A DNA stretch of 5,919 nt, from the NCBI GenBank assembly GCA_020437875.1, contig JAGQVR010000178.1:1-5919 (forward strand), read 5' to 3'. Source of the stretch: Flavobacteriales bacterium (GTDB taxonomy: Bacteria > Bacteroidota > Bacteroidia > Flavobacteriales_F > PHOS-HE28). The notes under the pieces were generated by a model. It saw only the letters and a program-made list of their open reading frames with translations, did no database searches and was not told where the DNA came from. Below, in pieces: positions 1-5,559 of the stretch (position 1 is its first letter; each line of letters opens with the position of its first letter). Position numbers and translations under genes: made by a program.

Positions 1-474
1 ATGCGCGATGCCTTCAATGCGGAGGCGATCCTCCTGACCGAGGAGATGAAGCGATCACGACTGGACGAGATCGACCGGCGCGAACGTGAAGCCCGCGACC
101 TGCAGAAGAAGCGTTTCGGACCCGAGGGCGACCTCTTCAAGAAGCGTGTGGAGCTGATCCAGCCGATCCAGGACCGGGTGTACAACGCGGTGAAGGAGGT
201 GGCCGGCCAGAGCTACGTGGCGGTGTTCGATGTGGGTGGCCAGTCGAGCAACCTGCTCTTCGCGAGCGAGAAGTACGACAAGAGCGACAGCGTGCTCCGT
301 AAACTGGGGATCCGCCCCGGCAAGGACAAGAACAGCGGGGACACGCGTGATGATGAAGATTTCGGGGAACCTCCCGCAGACAATGATCGCGAGACCACAC
401 CACCCGGAGGTGGCAAGGATAGTCCGCAACAACGCATGGACACCGGTGGAAGCGACCAGATGAAAACCAAATGA
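1..474 (+). CDS. ompH: OmpH/Skp-family periplasmic chaperone, N-terminus outside the window
   Basis: This is the C-terminal part of an OmpH/Skp-like protein. The family holds unfolded outer-membrane proteins in the periplasm with long coiled-coil arms. The visible 157 codons begin inside the charged, Glu/Lys/Arg-rich helical arm (about residues 1-70, including an RKxxxGPxGDLFKKR-like stretch typical of Bacteroidota OmpH) and continue into the short C-terminal beta segment, YVAVFDVGG...LLFASEKYD...LGI. The same pattern recurs at the end of the next gene (YVFDVSTG...YFEKGED...LGI), so the two are paralogues. No signal peptide or N-terminal strand is visible, so the ATG at position 1 is almost certainly an internal Met and the true start lies upstream. 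After residue 105 there is a hydrophilic, Asp/Gly/Pro-rich, probably disordered tail of about 50 residues, which the downstream copy lacks. Its stop codon overlaps the next start (ATGA at 471-474), indicating one transcript. Confidence 0.85.
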   Translation: MRDAFNAEAILLTEEMKRSRLDEIDRREREARDLQKKRFGPEGDLFKKRVELIQPIQDRVYNAVKEVAGQSYVAVFDVGGQSSNLLFASEKYDKSDSVLRKLGIRPGKDKNSGDTRDDEDFGEPPADNDRETTPPGGGKDSPQQRMDTGGSDQMKTK

Positions 475-986
475 CGATGAAGCACCTCATGATCGCCTGC
501 GCGCTCGCTCTTACCAGCGCCCCCGCAGCCATCGCCCAGAACCACTCCAAGCTCGGGCATATCGACCGGCAGAAGCTGATGCTGATGCTACCGGAACGGA
601 AGGACGCCGAGACCAAGATGCAGGCCTTCGCGAAGACCCTGGATGAGCGCCTGAAGGCCATGGGCAACGAGTACCAGGCCAAGGTGGCCGATGCCCAGGC
701 GCGGGCCGAGACGATGACGCAGACCGAGAAGGAGATGGCGTTGCGCGAGATAGGCGATCTCGAGACGCGCATCCAGGCCGCGCAGGAGAAGGCACAGGAG
801 GACCTCGCCAAGCAGGAGGAGGAACTGCTCCGCCCGATGGTGGAACGCACGAACAAGGCCATCGCCGACATCGCCGCTGAGCACAACTTCACCTACGTGT
901 TCGATGTGAGCACCGGCACGGTCCTCTACTTCGAGAAGGGCGAGGACATCCTGCCGATGGTGAAGACCAAGCTCGGCATCCAGTAA
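471..986 (+). CDS. ompH: OmpH/Skp-family periplasmic chaperone, complete second copy
   Basis: This is a complete 171-residue OmpH/Skp-like protein, about the usual family length. Residues 1-22 form a clear Sec signal peptide: a short basic start, a hydrophobic core IACALALT, and a probable cleavage after AIA before Gln23. A first strand (KLGHIDRQKL) follows, then a long Glu/Lys/Ala/Gln-rich coiled coil (about residues 42-138), then the closing strand segment YVFDVSTGTVLYF and a C-terminal LGIQ. This is the Skp plan of a small beta body with helical arms, and the role is inferred to be chaperoning outer-membrane proteins towards the BAM complex. The start is either ATG 471, giving a 4-base overlap with the upstream stop, or ATG 477, giving MKHLMIACAL; both leave the signal peptide intact. 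No Shine-Dalgarno sequence is visible, which is normal for this phylum. murI follows after 14 nt. Confidence 0.9.
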   Translation: MTMKHLMIACALALTSAPAAIAQNHSKLGHIDRQKLMLMLPERKDAETKMQAFAKTLDERLKAMGNEYQAKVADAQARAETMTQTEKEMALREIGDLETRIQAAQEKAQEDLAKQEEELLRPMVERTNKAIADIAAEHNFTYVFDVSTGTVLYFEKGEDILPMVKTKLGIQ

Positions 987-1000
987 CGCGATCACCCTCC

Positions 1001-1825
1001 GTGAGCGACGACCGTCCGATCGGCATCTTCGATTCCGGTATCGGAGGGCTCACGGTCACCGCAAGGATCAGGCAGGCGCTCCCCACGGAGCGCCTGCTCT
1101 ATTTCGGGGACGGCGCCCATGTGCCATACGGCCCCCGAGGTCTCGAGGAGGTGCGTCGCTTCAGCTTCGCCATCACCGAAGCGCTCCTTGCGAAGGGAGC
1201 GAAGATGATCGTGATCGCCTGCAACTCGGCCAGTGCCGCGGCCCTGCGGCCGCTGCGGGAAGCGTACCCGGATGTGGCCTTCGTTGGAATGGAGCCCGCC
1301 GTGAAGCCCGCCGTGGAACACACGCGCACGGGTGTCGTCGGGGTGATGGCCACGGTGGCCACCTTCCAGAGCGCATTGTACGGCACCATCGTGGAGCGCT
1401 TCGCACAGGGCGTGGAGATGATACACCAACCCTGCCCGGGCCTGGTGAAGCAGATAGAGGCGGGTGAGTTCGATTCAGAGGTGACCGAGCAGCTGCTGCG
1501 TGGCTGGCTGGAACCGATGCTGGAAAGGAACATCGATGCGCTGGTGTTGGGCTGCACGCACTACCCATTGGTGAGACCTTTGATCGAACGCATCGTGGGG
1601 CCCGAAGTGCGGGTGATCGATCCCGCACCGGCCATCGCACGGCAGGTGGAGCGCGTACTGCACCGGGATGGCATCGCAGCGAACGTCACCTCCATCGGTG
1701 AACTGCGCTGCTATACCAGCGGTGATCCAGAGCAGTTCCTGCGTATGATGGAGCGCCTTGGCCTGGACGGACCACCGGTCCGACAGGCGACATGGGACCA
1801 GGAGGCGACCCTTACCCTTCCTTGA
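1001..1825 (+). CDS. murI: Glutamate racemase
   Basis: MurI interconverts L- and D-glutamate in the cytoplasm without a cofactor, supplying D-Glu for the second residue of the peptidoglycan stem peptide. The 274-residue length is normal. The visible landmarks are DSGIGG at residues 11-16 (Asp11), YFGDGAHVPYG at 34-44, the first catalytic cysteine in ACNSASA (Cys74), the motif QPCPGLV at 143-149, and the second catalytic cysteine in GCTHYPL (Cys185, with His187). The two cysteines are the family's acid/base pair. One deviation is that the usual D-[T/S/N]-A motif reads Asp37-Gly38-Ala39. The start is GTG at 1001; its product begins MSDDRPIGIFDSG, the expected distance from the DSG motif, and no in-frame ATG fits better. 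It is the last gene of the ompH operon. Its final 14 bp overlap the end of the opposing carbonic anhydrase-like gene. Confidence 0.97.
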   Translation: MSDDRPIGIFDSGIGGLTVTARIRQALPTERLLYFGDGAHVPYGPRGLEEVRRFSFAITEALLAKGAKMIVIACNSASAAALRPLREAYPDVAFVGMEPAVKPAVEHTRTGVVGVMATVATFQSALYGTIVERFAQGVEMIHQPCPGLVKQIEAGEFDSEVTEQLLRGWLEPMLERNIDALVLGCTHYPLVRPLIERIVGPEVRVIDPAPAIARQVERVLHRDGIAANVTSIGELRCYTSGDPEQFLRMMERLGLDGPPVRQATWDQEATLTLP

Positions 1826-2333
1826 ACCAGCCTGCGTAGCGGATGTAGTTCCGGGCTATCCGCTCGATCTCGCCCTCGCTCAGGTCCCTGCTCACCGCAC
1901 CGATGCGTTTGGCGGGCACTCCGGCCATGAGGCTTCCCGGCGGGACGATGGTGTTCTGGGTGACCACGGCACCTGCGGCGATCACGCTACCTGTGCCGAT
2001 CACGGCCTGGTCCATCACGATCGCACCCATGCCGATGAGCACCTTGTCCTCGACGGTGCATCCGTGAACGATCGCATTGTGCCCGATGCTGACGTCATTT
2101 CCGATGATGAGACCGCACTTCTCGAAAGTGCAATGGAGCACCGCTCCGTCCTGTACGTTCACGCGGTCTCCGATCCGTATGCTGTTCACGTCGCCGCGCA
2201 CGACCGCATTGTACCAGACGCTGCACTGCGCCCCCATCACCACATCACCGATCACGACGGCCGTTTCGGCCAGGAAGACATCGGGGCCGAACCGCGGTGT
2301 GCATCCGCGCACGGAACGTATCAATGCGGCCAT
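1812..2333 (-). CDS. Gamma carbonic anhydrase-like hexapeptide-repeat (left-handed beta-helix) protein
   Basis: This cytoplasmic, probably trimeric left-handed beta-helix protein belongs to the gamma carbonic anhydrase/YrdA/PaaY-like group. Hexapeptide repeats ([IV]-G-x-x-x-x) run from about residue 10 to 145. A C-terminal helix (LSEGEIERIARNYIRY) follows and packs against the helix in this family. Numbering from ATG 2333, the metal ligands are present: His67 (VLHC), His85 (SIGH) and His90 (IVHGC). So are the companions Arg46-Gly-Asp48 and Gln61 (NVQDG). The acidic proton-shuttle loop of archaeal Cam is absent, as in the CamH/YrdA-like members, so carbonic anhydrase activity is uncertain. Two starts are possible: GTG 2336 (4-base overlap) or ATG 2333 (1-base TGATG overlap). 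I chose ATG because MAALIRSVRG matches the usual family beginning. It is the last gene of the metal-related operon, coupled to the HMA gene, and converges on murI. Confidence 0.9.
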   Translation of the reverse strand: MAALIRSVRGCTPRFGPDVFLAETAVVIGDVVMGAQCSVWYNAVVRGDVNSIRIGDRVNVQDGAVLHCTFEKCGLIIGNDVSIGHNAIVHGCTVEDKVLIGMGAIVMDQAVIGTGSVIAAGAVVTQNTIVPPGSLMAGVPAKRIGAVSRDLSEGEIERIARNYIRYAGWFKEG

Positions 2334-2710
2334 CACGGCTTCCCGGCCGGTTTACCGCAGCCTTCCTTCTGGCAGCACGCCGGCAGCTTCTTGAAGGCTT
2401 CCGGATCGCCTGGGATCTCATCGGCCATATAGCCGAGCTTGCTAACGGCCAGGCGCAGGTTCTCCGGTGAGTTCTTGCGCGGATCATACTCCACGTGGAT
2501 CTCGCTGGTCGCCAGGTCCACGTTGACGCTCTTCACACCCTTCTCATAGATCAGGTTCTCCTCGATGGTCTTCTCACACATGTCGCAGACGGTACTGGTG
2601 CGGATGTCGAGGTGTGCGAGCTTCTTATCCGCGGATCGATCGGCAGCCTGCTCCTGCGCCACAACCGAGCCGCAGACGAGCAGGAATGAAAGGATGAACG
2701 TGTACTTCAT
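2333..2710 (-). CDS. Exported heavy-metal-associated (HMA) domain protein, putative periplasmic metallochaperone
   Basis: This is a 125-residue protein with a signal peptide (KYTFILSFLLVCGSVVAQ, cleavage probably near residue 18) and a ferredoxin-like HMA domain at about residues 32-97. The metal-binding CxxC of HMA domains is seen as TVCDMC (Cys42, Cys45), followed by the standard helix, the GVKSVNVDLATSEIHVEYDP strand pair and the LGY loop (93). A short tail carries three further cysteines, ACCQKEGC (Cys112, Cys113, Cys118), which could form a second thiol metal site. HMA CxxC domains typically bind Cu(I), Zn(II) or similar soft metals; which one is used here cannot be told. It starts inside the stop codon of the TonB receptor gene (ATGA at 2710-2707) and its own stop overlaps the next start, so it is translationally coupled on both sides. 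Inferred role: taking metal from the receptor in the periplasm, or sensing or handling it. Confidence 0.9.
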   Translation of the reverse strand: MKYTFILSFLLVCGSVVAQEQAADRSADKKLAHLDIRTSTVCDMCEKTIEENLIYEKGVKSVNVDLATSEIHVEYDPRKNSPENLRLAVSKLGYMADEIPGDPEAFKKLPACCQKEGCGKPAGKP

Positions 2711-4962
2711 GGTGTGTGTGTTGGCTTGTCGGACCGGCGGTCGAGGTGGAAACGAAGTCCACCGTAGACCATGGCCTTGTTGGTGGGCCCCCAGATCAAT
2801 GAAGCGTCAAAATACGGGCCGAACGGATCCTCCGGGGCGATGATCTGCTGGCGCTGCAGGGTACTGGTCGCGTTCTCCACACCCAGGTAGACCTCCCAAT
2901 CGCCTAGGATACGGGTGAGCTGGCCGGACAAGGTGGAATAGGCCGGTGACCGAAGAGGCAGGCGATAGGCTTCAGGGTTGGCCAGGGTGTATGGGATCCT
3001 TCCCTGGCCGAAAATGCTCCAGGTGAGGTCCATGCGCCATTGGTCGTTGGGGTCGGTGAAGGCCAGTGAGGCCATGCCACGGTGAGAGGGGGTGAACGGG
3101 CGTTCGCGCAGTACACCGTCGTAGGTGGTGCGCACATCATACCAGCGGTGTGAGAGCTTGAGGTCGATGTCGCGGGTGAGCTCGACCTGCACATCGGTGA
3201 GCACGCTGGTCGCATAGGACCTGCCATCGAGCATGTAGAATGCCACCGTGCGTGGGCTCCGATCCAGGTCCGTGATGATCTGGTCCTGGAACTCGGTCCG
3301 ATACACGTCCACCCCGATGGCCCACTTGCGCTCGAGCCATTTGAACTTGTGCAATGCCGATGCGCCAACGTTCCATGAACGCTCCATGCCCAACGGTCCC
3401 TGTACGATGACCTGCCTCGAACTGGCCAGCACCGCCGCATTCTCCACGAAAGGGTTGGCACTGCGGAAGCCACGACCCACGGAAAGGCGGAGATTGGTGA
3501 GCGGTCCGAGGTCGTACTTCACATGCAGGCGCGGGCTCACCACCTTTCCATAGTACGAGTTCGCATCCGCCCTGATGCCACCGACCATGGTCAGCGGTCC
3601 ACGCGACAAGGTGTATTCCCCGAAGAGTCCCGGCATGCGTTCGATCCGCGCGAAGCCACTGTCCATGAAGGCCTCCTCGAACCGATCGAACTGGAAGCTC
3701 GCGCCCGCCTTCAACTGATCGCTCCCCTTCCCCACCAGCATCTGGTAGACCGCGCTTCCGTAGAAGCTATCCTGCCGGCCGGTATATCTGCGCCGGCCGA
3801 AGCGGGAAGCGGCATCGTGGTGGCGCGCTGCGAACATGAAGCCCACGCTCTTGCTGGGATCCTTCTTGAAGATCACTCCCTGCTTGCCGAAGACATCCAC
3901 GAGCTCATTGCTGATGTCCACCACGTACGGCTCACCGGCGTGGATGGCGTGCTCGGGTCGGTTCATGCTCATGGCGGTCTGACCACCTCTTCGATCATCG
4001 GTCACATAACGTACCCCCAGTTGCGACATGCCCCGATCCGTGCGTCGCATCCATCGATCCATCACGTTGAACCGACGGGTGCGCGGGGAGTCCATGAAAC
4101 CATCGTTGTTCTGGTCCATGTCCTGCTGGAAGAGGTTGCCGTGGAGGAGCAGGAGGTTGCCGCTATTCTGGCCGGTCTTCTGGGCGAGGTGGACATTCGC
4201 TTCCGTCCTCCCTTGCGAGTTACCGTAGAGGTTCACGAAGAGCGGCGGTTCACTCAGTGGGTCAAGCAGGCACAGGTCTATCTGGCCGGTCATCGCGTTG
4301 GGCCCGTTCACCGCCGTACCGATCCCTTTGCTCAGGTTGATGTCCTTGATCCAGGTACCGGGTACCAAGGTGAGGCCATAGGCGGTCGATAGCCCGCGGA
4401 TGAATGGGAGGTTCTCGAGACTTATCTGGGCATACTTCCCATCAAGTCCCAACATGCGGATCGTCTTCGTGCCACTGATCGCATCGCTGTAGTTCACGTC
4501 GACGGTCGCGTTCGTCTCGAAGCTCTCGCTGAGGTCGCAGCAGGCGGCTCGCTTCAGTTCCTTCTGGCCGATGATCTCGGTTGCGTTGATGCTGCGCGAA
4601 TCCAATCGTGTACCGGCCACCCGGTCCACGATCTCCACGGGACCCATCTCCACGGCCCAACTCATCATGATCCGGAGCGGTGCCAAAGGCATTGAACTCA
4701 GGCGCAGGGTATCAGCCTTGTACCCTACGAAGGAGGTGATCAGCGAAGCCGGCCAGGTGGCCGGTGGATCCAGTTCGAAGACGCCGGTCACATCGGTCGC
4801 TGTCCCGATGGTGGTGCCGAGCCAGTGCAGGTTGGCGCCCGGCAGGGCCTCTCCTTGCGCAGTTGACACCTTCCCGGTGACCTTCTGCGCCATCGTGGCC
4901 GACCCAAGGGCAAGGCCAAGTAGAAGCAGGTACTCTCTTATGTTGAATGACATTGCGTTCAT
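2707..4962 (-). CDS. TonB-dependent outer-membrane receptor with carboxypeptidase-regulatory-like N-terminal domain
   Basis: This 751-residue outer-membrane active transporter is powered by TonB-ExbBD. A signal peptide ends at about TMAQ (residue 26). A carboxypeptidase-regulatory-like/CarbopepD_reg_2 domain follows (KVTGKVSTAQGEALPGANL onward, about 27-100), then the plug (about 125-235), with IRMLGLDGKYAQI, a paired ACCDLSESFETN motif (Cys141-Cys142) and GPNAMTGQIDL. The rest is a 22-strand-type beta barrel ending near GGLRFHL. A DQNNDGFMD segment (283-291) resembles a calcium-binding loop. The Cys-Cys plug motif recurs in Bacteroidota receptors that I associate with HMA-protein neighbours, suggesting a metal or metal complex as substrate. 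An 11-residue tail follows the last barrel strand. The start could be ATG 4962 or ATG 4953; the latter has an AGGAA 9 nt upstream. No SusD partner is nearby, which argues against glycan uptake. Confidence 0.93.
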   Translation of the reverse strand: MNAMSFNIREYLLLLGLALGSATMAQKVTGKVSTAQGEALPGANLHWLGTTIGTATDVTGVFELDPPATWPASLITSFVGYKADTLRLSSMPLAPLRIMMSWAVEMGPVEIVDRVAGTRLDSRSINATEIIGQKELKRAACCDLSESFETNATVDVNYSDAISGTKTIRMLGLDGKYAQISLENLPFIRGLSTAYGLTLVPGTWIKDINLSKGIGTAVNGPNAMTGQIDLCLLDPLSEPPLFVNLYGNSQGRTEANVHLAQKTGQNSGNLLLLHGNLFQQDMDQNNDGFMDSPRTRRFNVMDRWMRRTDRGMSQLGVRYVTDDRRGGQTAMSMNRPEHAIHAGEPYVVDISNELVDVFGKQGVIFKKDPSKSVGFMFAARHHDAASRFGRRRYTGRQDSFYGSAVYQMLVGKGSDQLKAGASFQFDRFEEAFMDSGFARIERMPGLFGEYTLSRGPLTMVGGIRADANSYYGKVVSPRLHVKYDLGPLTNLRLSVGRGFRSANPFVENAAVLASSRQVIVQGPLGMERSWNVGASALHKFKWLERKWAIGVDVYRTEFQDQIITDLDRSPRTVAFYMLDGRSYATSVLTDVQVELTRDIDLKLSHRWYDVRTTYDGVLRERPFTPSHRGMASLAFTDPNDQWRMDLTWSIFGQGRIPYTLANPEAYRLPLRSPAYSTLSGQLTRILGDWEVYLGVENATSTLQRQQIIAPEDPFGPYFDASLIWGPTNKAMVYGGLRFHLDRRSDKPTHTP

Positions 4963-4967
4963 TTCCT
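4963..4967 (-). promoter_or_regulatory. Possible ribosome binding site bearing on the TonB receptor start
   Basis: On the minus strand AGGAA directly abuts the ATG at 4962 but lies 9 nt before the in-frame ATG at 4953. If it is used, the second ATG would be the real start and the protein would begin MSFNIREYLL, leaving a normal signal peptide. Shine-Dalgarno pairing is generally weak in Bacteroidota, so this is only a modest argument. The site lies in one arm of the inverted repeat described for this leader. Confidence 0.35.
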
Positions 4968-5027
4968 GTTCGTGTGAAGGACACCGGGTCGAATAGGACC
5001 CCTTCGCCGCGCGGGCGGGAACAGGAA
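4963..5027 (-). repeat. Perfect 9-bp inverted repeat spanning the leader of the TonB receptor gene
   Basis: In the minus-strand transcript, TTCCTGTTC (5027 to 5019) is complementary over all nine bases to GAACAGGAA (4971 to 4963). The second copy abuts the ATG at 4962. The 47-nt interval contains a smaller hairpin, GGGTC-CTATTC-GACCC (5001 to 4986). The downstream arm contains AGGAA, the only plausible Shine-Dalgarno sequence for this gene, so the stem could mask the ribosome binding site. It occupies nearly all of the 69-nt gap between the Cys-rich protein gene and the receptor start. Confidence 0.45.
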
Positions 5028-5031
5028 GGAA

Positions 5032-5436
5032 CTAGACGCGCTGCACGCTGATCACCGTCAGCCGGTCCGGCGCAGATAGCGGCGGTGGTCGGGAGACGAG
5101 CCAGGGAATGACAAGCTCCGGGGCAGGCAGGGAGACCTCCGCCACACAATGCCAGAGATCGATGGTCGTGATGTGATCATCGATGCCGATGTTCGGGAGG
5201 TAACTATCCGGCTCCCCCTTCACCAAGGCAAGTTCGCAGCAGACCCCGTTGTAGGCCGGACCATCGGTCCGCGCCACATCGTCCGGGCAACAACCGACCT
5301 TCACCCCCAAGCTCACCTCGCTATGGCCGCCCTTGAGGCAGGTCATGCGGCTAATGGCCATCCCGTTCGTGGCGAGCGCGAAGATGCCCACCACCAGATA
5401 GGTGATCCACTTGTGCCGATGAAGCAGGGACCGCAT
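5032..5436 (-). CDS. Small exported Cys-rich protein resembling the HYC_CC_PP family
   Basis: This is a 134-residue protein with a basic N-terminus and one hydrophobic segment (about residues 10-29), a signal peptide or membrane anchor. After it come TCLKGG (Cys33), GCC (Cys49-Cys50), VCCEL (Cys66-Cys67), LWHCV (Cys97) and RPPPL (116-120) near a short C-terminus. This order matches the naming pattern of the HYC_CC_PP proteins of Bacteroidota, whose function is unknown; here the His-Tyr-Cys part reads Met-Thr-Cys. The assignment comes from memory of the pattern, not a search. An upstream in-frame ATG at 5553 would make 173 residues, but that extension crosses the promoter element at 5443-5450 and lacks protein-like character before the signal sequence, so I chose ATG 5436. 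It is the first gene of the operon, 69 nt ahead of the receptor start. Inferred role: envelope thiol protein working with the metal receptor and HMA protein. Confidence 0.75.
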   Translation of the reverse strand: MRSLLHRHKWITYLVVGIFALATNGMAISRMTCLKGGHSEVSLGVKVGCCPDDVARTDGPAYNGVCCELALVKGEPDSYLPNIGIDDHITTIDLWHCVAEVSLPAPELVIPWLVSRPPPLSAPDRLTVISVQRV

Positions 5437-5442
5437 GTCCCG

Positions 5443-5450
5443 CAAAGGTA
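5443..5450 (-). promoter_or_regulatory. Bacteroidota-type -7 promoter element (TACCTTTG) for the metal-related operon
   Basis: Read on the minus strand, TACCTTTG is a perfect match to the Bacteroidota sigma-factor -7 consensus TAnnTTTG. Only 6 nt (CGGGAC) separate it from the ATG at 5436. With the usual distance from the element to the transcription start, the mRNA would begin at or within a few bases of the start codon, so it would be leaderless or nearly so. No good TTG-type -33 element is visible upstream. Scanning by eye, this and the facing copy at 5520 are the only perfect matches I found in the window, both just ahead of gene starts. Confidence 0.65.
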
Positions 5451-5484
5451 GGGCGCTCCCCATCGGCCGTACACGACCGGTCTC

Positions 5485-5512
5485 CGGGAAGCTTGGGAAG
5501 CCAAGGCTCCCG
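5485..5512. repeat. Imperfect 28-bp palindrome in the divergent promoter region, candidate operator
   Basis: The arms are CGGGAAGCTTGG (5485-5496) and CCAAGGCTCCCG (5501-5512), separated by GAAG. Ten of 12 positions pair, with two adjacent mismatches in the middle of each arm. It sits between the two facing promoter elements, ends 7 bp before the nfu -7 box and covers that promoter's -33 region. This is where a dimeric repressor or activator could bind. It could also be chance in G+C-rich DNA; no regulator gene is visible in the window. Confidence 0.4.
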
Positions 5513-5519
5513 ACGGCGG

Positions 5520-5527
5520 TACCTTTG
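5520..5527 (+). promoter_or_regulatory. Bacteroidota-type -7 promoter element (TACCTTTG) for the nfu gene
   Basis: TACCTTTG matches the TAnnTTTG consensus exactly and lies 32 nt before the ATG at 5560, implying a short 5' leader of roughly 20-27 nt. The nearest candidate -33 element is TTG at 5493-5495, with 24 nt between it and the -7 box. That is slightly longer than the usual spacing, and this TTG lies inside the left arm of the palindrome at 5485-5512. The nine-base core TACCTTTGC is shared with the opposing promoter. Confidence 0.65.
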
Positions 5528-5559
5528 CACCGCACGATCACGCGACCGCGCACATCGAC

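Noticed and set aside
137..892. A 251-codon open frame on the - strand across both ompH genes
   Set aside because: Its Ser/Arg/Cys-rich composition is typical of a shadow frame, and both OmpH proteins opposite are clearly real.
1960..2110. Repeated GATCACG/CGATCGC-like short motifs suggesting a DNA repeat array
   Set aside because: They come from the hexapeptide repeats of the gamma-CA-like protein and are explained by its coding sequence.
1758..2432. A 224-codon open frame on the + strand over the gamma-CA and HMA genes
   Set aside because: Its Asp-His-rich repeats are the mirror image of the hexapeptide repeats of the opposing gene. It crosses three real genes and has no family features.
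3523..4392. A 289-codon open frame on the + strand inside the TonB receptor gene
   Set aside because: It is antisense to an unambiguous receptor. It is His/Val/Arg-rich with no recognisable motif, as expected for the complement of G+C-rich coding DNA.
5007..5014. The self-complementary CCGCGCGG upstream of the receptor as an operator
   Set aside because: It is too short and too likely by chance in such G+C-rich sequence, with no second site or conserved flank.
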